Source: Biomphalaria glabrata
Taxonomy: Eukaryota; Mollusca; Gastropoda; Planorbidae
Direction: 5' to 3'
Assembly: GCF_947242115.1 (NCBI RefSeq)
Contig: NC_074721.1
Location: 4,778,001 to 4,842,000, forward strand
DNA length: 64,000 bases
Position 1 is the first letter of the stretch, and each line of letters opens with the position of its first letter. The notes below the pieces were generated by a model, which saw only the letters and a program-made list of their open reading frames with translations, did no database searches and was not told the DNA's origin. The translations under genes and the position numbers were made by a program. Shown here piece by piece: positions 62,701-64,000 of the stretch.

Positions 62701-63898
62701 AACTCTTTAATTAATCGGCCAGTCTATATTTATTTATGTCTATGCCCAAGACTTTTAATAGCTCTGCTTCTGCGCCGACTTTTTTGGTGCGCATCAGCGT
62801 TGTAAAGATTCGTGCTACACAAGTGGAAGAGTCATTCCATCGTGTGGGACATATACCTGATGGTTTGAGAAGATTATCGTTCTTCGGACAACCAAAAGAT
62901 TGAGAGTGAAATGGACTGCGACACTGTGTAATAGTTTACTCCTTTTTTTTTACATGTCTTTTGTACCTATCGTCCTTTCACCATTCTACATACGGTGCCG
63001 GATTTAAGTCCTCGGAGACCCCTAAAAGCCACCGAGCTTCTTTTTTTGAGACTTTAATCAAATTGATCTGTATGCTCAAGTAATGACACAATAAATTTTT
63101 TTTTTTAGTTGGCAGATTTTTTTAAAAAGTCTTTTAGTCTATGAAGTCCTCCCCCCCCCTTTTTTTTTGTATCTGACAGAAGGACCTGGGCGGTTGTACT
63201 GTCTGCAGTGCAGTAAATCTGACTCTAATTTCATTTTCGGGGACACGCAAACTTTTCGTAATAGCCATCTATTAATGAACAATAAATTTCGACTAAGTAG
63301 GCCTATTTCTCTAGTTGACTGAATTCTTTAATTTTGTGTCAGTTGACGTCAATTCGAGCGCCTGTACTTGGAAGAATTGCTCGCACATCTGTGTTCGCTT
63401 CACTCCGCGAGACCAAAACTCTTCTGTAGAACTGTGTTATTGTCCAATCGGATTGGAATTGGACGCTGATCAGTGTGTTGGTAATATATTATTGTTATTC
63501 TAAATCTATTATAAATTTAATCACATGATTGATTGTTACAATTAGCCTACACTTAATATTAGCTTTTTTTTGTGTTAATTTTGGTTTTTCTTGTTTTTTT
63601 CTACTCTCTACAGCTTGTAAAAATTGGAAATTCGGTCCAGATTGTCTGTTGAGCAGTGAGACTCACTGCGTCGATCAGAACACCCTTCACCATGACTCTG
63701 TGGCCGACTCATTCTGCGTCTGCTACTCGAACTGGACCGGAAGATTTTGCGAGACCGATGTTAACGAATGCGCCACCGGTCAGTTCACGTGTCCACCCCA
63801 CGCTGTTTGCGTCAATACTGTGGGAGGATATCAATGCGCATGTGATGAGCGAAATGGATTCGTTCAGAGGAGTGACAACGTGACCTGTGAACAAATAG
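44442..63898 (+). CDS. CUB/EGF multidomain extracellular protein (12 exons seen, 3' end outside window)
   Basis: Exons: 44442-44505, 45227-45353, 46199-46434, 47770-48030, 54520-54639, 55412-55540, 56342-56611, 57404-57536, 58207-58466, 61873-62133, 63343-63480, 63614-63898. All junctions are AG/GT and keep one frame (694 codons plus one base). Domain order: signal peptide, CUB, EGF pair, EGF, EGF, EGF pair, CUB, EGF pair, EGF, EGF pair. Every domain boundary has a phase-1 intron and each CUB is split by a phase-2 intron at the same place, so the gene looks built by module duplication. EGF-pair exons contain a [11 protein letters not shown] or [11 protein letters not shown] calcium-binding start. 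The protein should be secreted or anchored by a part beyond the window; adhesion, matrix or receptor function cannot be chosen. I cannot assign an orthologue. Introns are loaded with mobile elements. Confidence 0.85.
44545..45065 (+). mobile_element. 5'-truncated RTE-like LINE (in intron 1)
   Basis: Encodes [60 protein letters not shown] and, after a stop and frame change, a basic [14 protein letters not shown]-like tail. The 3' end is GGTCCAACAGACTAAGGGAT followed by GGTAAA repeats. It is the best copy of this family in the window. Confidence 0.85.
45227..45353 (+). CDS. CUB/EGF gene exon 2: first half of CUB 1
   Basis: [20 protein letters not shown] then [19 protein letters not shown], the classical CUB opening with both early cysteines. 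Ends GATGTTAG before GTATGC, phase 2. Confidence 0.88.
45338..45635 (+). repeat. Minisatellite seeded on the exon 2 splice donor, unit about 34 bp
   Basis: The exon end and donor AGTCATAGATGTTAGGTATG is repeated downstream as AGTCATAGATGCTAGATATA with TCATGATTAAATA fill. Clear copies start near 45378, 45412, 45445, 45478 and 45511; looser ones near 45552, 45584 and 45618. Most copies have lost the GT, but those near 45511 and 45618 keep TTAGGTAT, identical to the real donor core. Confidence 0.85.
45664..45885 (+). mobile_element. 5'-truncated LINE, nearly identical to the 3' end of 1-3228
   Basis: From CATTCCTCGTCCC to the ATAAG tail it differs at about two of 217 positions from the full-length copy. 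It is a recent insertion in the intron that splits CUB 1. Confidence 0.93.
46199..46434 (+). CDS. CUB/EGF gene exon 3: second half of CUB 1
   Basis: [61 protein letters not shown] chose the acceptor GTTACGGAAAG because it aligns the CUB strand VRF as in exon 9; an alternative acceptor at 46138 would add 20 atypical residues. Confidence 0.82.
46525..46745 (+). mobile_element. tRNA-derived SINE, family B (in intron)
   Basis: GCGGTTGAAAAGCGTTCGGC, box B GGGTTCGAATCG, GGGCGCCTCTGAGTCCACTT, TTGTGCTGGCCACATAACAC. Confidence 0.85.
46841..46917. repeat. hAT-like end fragment (CAGGGCCGGATTTAAG type)
   Basis: Ends CCTGCCCTCCCTTAAATCCG-GCCCTG, the same terminus as the 71-bp element at 22590. Confidence 0.45.
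47137..47527 (+). mobile_element. 5'-truncated LINE, I/Jockey-like C terminus, with target duplication
   Basis: Encodes [40 protein letters not shown] and [14 protein letters not shown], followed by GAA repeats as tail. Flanked by the 7-bp duplication TGATCTA (47130-47136 and 47528-47534). Lies in the intron before exon 4. Confidence 0.82.
47606..47769 (+). repeat. TA microsatellites flanking a duplicated splice acceptor
   Basis: Two TA tracts (about 47606-47636 and 47661-47751) surround TGTGTTCAACACCAACA (47637-47653). The same 17 bases recur at 47752-47768 and there form the acceptor of exon 4, ending CAACAG. Confidence 0.9.
47770..48030 (+). CDS. CUB/EGF gene exon 4: EGF pair
   Basis: First module [20 protein letters not shown] to NWTSSDCNQ is laminin/tenascin-like; the second, [20 protein letters not shown] then [12 protein letters not shown], is an EGF module. 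261 bases, phase 1 to phase 1. Confidence 0.9.
48153..48516. mobile_element. Foldback element: four copies of a ~38-bp end, two direct then two inverted
   Basis: GGACCTCATTCACCAATCGT followed by AAACAAACAACATT starts at 48153 and 48239; its reverse complement ends at 48420 and 48516. Segments between them also match in inverted order, giving A, B, reversed A, reversed B. It lies in intron 4 of the CUB/EGF gene. Superfamily unknown. Confidence 0.8.
49260..49740 (+). pseudogene. hAT transposase remnant (SCAND3/ZBED-like)
   Basis: Broken frames on + encode [19 protein letters not shown] and then [19 protein letters not shown], the conserved stretch before the C-terminal dimerisation region in ZBED/SCAND3-type hAT transposases. 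Multiple stops and frame changes; not functional. Confidence 0.55.
49807..51470 (-). mobile_element. 5'-truncated LINE with RT domain (Rex1-like), inside the hAT element
   Basis: The minus strand has a 369-codon frame (51448-50339) with [51 protein letters not shown] and an intact FADD box ([13 protein letters not shown]). A second frame (50403-49945), shifted by one change near the end of the first, holds the C-terminal part ([30 protein letters not shown]). The 3' end at 49807 is a run of AAGACT-type repeats (on +: ACTAAGACTAAGACTGC). The motifs suggest a Rex1/Babar-like clade. A shorter copy of its 3' end lies at 60386. Confidence 0.88.
51530..51720 (-). mobile_element. LINE C-terminal fragment (CCHC-like end)
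   Basis: The minus strand reads [17 protein letters not shown]-like sequence, the cysteine motif at the very end of some Jockey/I-type LINE proteins. Degraded. Confidence 0.5.
52939..53134. mobile_element. hAT MITE, 196 bp
   Basis: Starts CAGGGGTTCTCAACCTGTGG and ends GGTTGAGAACCGCTG. Exact 8-bp duplication GAGTAAAT at 52931-52938 and 53135-53142. In intron 4 of the CUB/EGF gene. Confidence 0.92.
53455..53753. mobile_element. 299-bp MITE, family with CATAGAC ends, copy 1
   Basis: Inverted ends CATAGACATAAATAAATATA / GATTTATTTAGGTCTATG. Flanks GTAGTCCC and GGAGTCCC agree at seven of eight bases. Closely similar to 62429-62744. Confidence 0.85.
54016..54278. mobile_element. TTAA-flanked MITE, long form (263 bp), copy 4
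   Basis: Same ends as the 81-bp form (TTAACTCTTTCTCTCC and GGAGAGAAAGAGTTAA) but with about 180 extra internal bases. Confidence 0.78.
54520..54639 (+). CDS. CUB/EGF gene exon 5: EGF module
   Basis: [20 protein letters not shown] then [20 protein letters not shown]; six cysteines, 120 bases, phase 1 to 1, preceded by TTTATTTTTCAG and followed by GTTAGT. Confidence 0.88.
54755..55005 (-). mobile_element. tRNA-derived SINE, family B (reverse, in intron)
   Basis: ATGATGTAAAGATCATCTGT, TTCAGGTACCCATTAGAG, AGAAGCCAAGCGCTTTACAA and CAGCCACTGCGCCTCC. Confidence 0.87.
55412..55540 (+). CDS. CUB/EGF gene exon 6: EGF-like module
   Basis: [20 protein letters not shown] then [19 protein letters not shown]; 129 bases, phase 1 to 1, acceptor AATGTTTCAG, donor GTAAGC. 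Closely parallels exon 11 ([22 protein letters not shown]). Confidence 0.88.
56030..56285 (-). mobile_element. Old LINE 3'-end fragment (reverse)
   Basis: The minus strand ends with [13 protein letters not shown], matching EYSHLTRVTPLVK of the LINE at 1-3228; on + TTGTCATTGGTTTTCCTGAC and GTCCTAGCATATGAAATAAG recall the same region. It ends about 55 bp before exon 7. Confidence 0.75.
56342..56611 (+). CDS. CUB/EGF gene exon 7: EGF pair
   Basis: [20 protein letters not shown], then [14 protein letters not shown] and [33 protein letters not shown]. The second module has the DxDEC calcium-binding start. 270 bases, phase 1 to 1. Confidence 0.9.
56700..56945 (+). mobile_element. tRNA-derived SINE, family B (in intron)
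   Basis: Box B CCTGGGTTCGAATCCTGGTG, GGGCGCCTCTGAATATATCC, TACCTGACATTAGTTGGG, GACCACAAGGTCTAAAAGT. The first part of the tRNA-like head is lost. Confidence 0.87.
57110..57345 (-). mobile_element. tRNA-derived SINE, family B (reverse, diverged)
   Basis: GTTAACGAGGGTGACATGTT, AACACAACGATCAACCGAAT, box B as GATTCAAACCC and AGAGGCCAAGCGCTTTACCG. Confidence 0.75.
57404..57536 (+). CDS. CUB/EGF gene exon 8: first half of CUB 2
   Basis: [20 protein letters not shown] then [17 protein letters not shown]; phase 1 in and phase 2 out, exactly as exon 2. Confidence 0.86.
57600..57830. repeat. Possible dispersed repeat
   Basis: TGGTGGCCCCAAATGAGG and CTAAAACTGGCCCTG resemble dispersed text at 24810-24990. 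Limits unclear. Confidence 0.3.
58207..58466 (+). CDS. CUB/EGF gene exon 9: second half of CUB 2
   Basis: [60 protein letters not shown]. It is unusually aromatic (FYLWPWYNV). The acceptor TATATTTTTTTTATTAG fits the phase-2 donor of exon 8; 260 bases, out in phase 1. Confidence 0.86.
58630..59030 (+). repeat. Minisatellite, about 13 copies of a 30-bp unit (intron)
   Basis: Unit close to GAAGGCTACTGCGACTTTAA-ATGTCAGCTA. Later copies stay in one open frame, giving a Cys-rich [10 protein letters not shown]-like decapeptide repeat; earlier copies contain stops and partial units, so it is taken as non-coding. Confidence 0.88.
59185..59440 (-). mobile_element. tRNA-derived SINE, family B (reverse, well preserved)
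   Basis: GATGATGTAAAGATCATCTG, GTGGCCAGCACAACGACCAA, CCAGTCTTCACCGAGATTCG, box B GATTCGAACCCAGGGCC and TCAAGCGCTTTATCGATCAG. Confidence 0.9.
59445..60350. other. Intronic sequence, nothing recognised
   Basis: Part of the intron between exons 9 and 10. Small open frames at 59586 and 60153 show no domain. Confidence 0.4.
60355..60611. mobile_element. TTAA-type MITE, copy 5, split by a LINE fragment
   Basis: Left half CTAACTCTTTCTCTCCGTAA (first T lost) and right half ending GGAGAGAAAGAGTTAA; without the insert it would be close to 81 bp. Confidence 0.78.
60386..60562 (-). mobile_element. 5'-truncated Rex1-like LINE inside the TTAA-MITE
   Basis: Near-identical to 49807-49983: ACTAAGACTAAGACTGCTTT, CTTACGGAAATTTGTTGTGA, CGACTACACACAGGTATCTT. 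Only the last ~175 bp of the LINE are present. Confidence 0.88.
60851..61529. mobile_element. hAT element, 679 bp, non-autonomous
   Basis: Starts CAGTGATGCCCAACATAAAT and ends TTTTTTGGGCATCACTG. Exact 8-bp duplication TGTTAAAC at 60843-60850 and 61530-61537. The sub-terminal regions are rich in CGGGCC motifs at both ends. No transposase frame is convincing. Confidence 0.93.
61873..62133 (+). CDS. CUB/EGF gene exon 10: EGF pair
   Basis: [33 protein letters not shown] and [33 protein letters not shown]. 261 bases, the same length as exon 4, phase 1 to 1, donor GTAAGT. Confidence 0.9.
62429..62744. mobile_element. 316-bp MITE, family with CATAGAC ends, copy 2
   Basis: CATAGACATAAATAAATATA to ATATTTATTTATGTCTATG with the exact 8-bp duplication CCCAAGAC at 62421-62428 and 62745-62752. 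It lies in the intron between exons 10 and 11. Confidence 0.92.
63343..63480 (+). CDS. CUB/EGF gene exon 11: EGF-like module
   Basis: [20 protein letters not shown] then [18 protein letters not shown]; 138 bases, phase 1 to 1. Paralogue of exon 6. Confidence 0.87.
63614..63898 (+). CDS. CUB/EGF gene exon 12: EGF pair (last exon in window)
   Basis: [34 protein letters not shown] and [34 protein letters not shown]. The second module has a DVNEC calcium-binding start. 285 bases, ends in GTCAGC, phase 1; the gene continues beyond 64000. Confidence 0.88.
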
Positions 63899-64000
63899 GT
63901 CAGCATTTTAGCACTAACAAGACTGTTTCTTATCATATCTTGTATATTACAGACAATAAGTTGACAGTCAATAATGAGCAAACAACTATCTTTGTACTAA

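Overview
The window looks like AT-rich nuclear DNA of a heterobranch gastropod, probably a freshwater pulmonate snail. I infer this from intron-bearing genes, molluscan-style LINEs, tRNA-derived SINEs, hAT elements, and above all two genes pairing a FREP/VIgL-like immunoglobulin region with an H-type lectin domain. No species can be named from the sequence alone.

All recognisable host genes lie on the + strand. In order they are: an intronless-CDS ankyrin-repeat protein with a SOCS-box-like tail (13333-17040); Ig/H-lectin gene 1 (22053-23927, two exons); two tandem BTB-BACK (KLHL-type) genes (28247-30043 and 30585-32372); Ig/H-lectin gene 2 (36617-38767, two exons, with a mucin-like Thr/Ser insert); and a secreted or extracellular CUB/EGF multidomain gene. 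That last gene begins with a signal-peptide exon at 44442 and runs off the right edge after 12 coding exons. The lectin genes would act outside the cell in recognition. The ankyrin-SOCS and BTB proteins would act inside as substrate adaptors of cullin-RING ubiquitin ligases, if their family assignments hold.

The rest is mostly mobile DNA. 1-3228 is a nearly full-length PHD-endonuclease-RT LINE, open at the left edge; at least eight 5'-truncated relatives lie elsewhere. Several other LINE types are present as fragments. I found six hAT or hAT-like elements (48781-52189, 9576-11789, 60851-61529, 35858-36214, 52939-53134 and the MITE pair at 53455 and 62429) whose ends could be fixed by 8-bp target duplications. 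There is also a TTAA-flanked 81-bp MITE family (five copies), two tRNA-derived SINE families (about seven copies each), a foldback element, and several minisatellites. Nested insertions are common: hAT in LINE, LINE in hAT, TTAA-MITE in hAT, LINE in TTAA-MITE. Between about 3.2 and 9.5 kb and between 19.4 and 22 kb I see no host gene.

The items most worth a second look are the Ig/H-lectin pair and its variable Thr-rich insert, the sharply bounded near-identity of the BTB halves of the two BTB-BACK genes, the modular CUB/EGF gene with symmetrical phase-1 exons, and two places in that gene where tandem repeats have grown out of a splice site.
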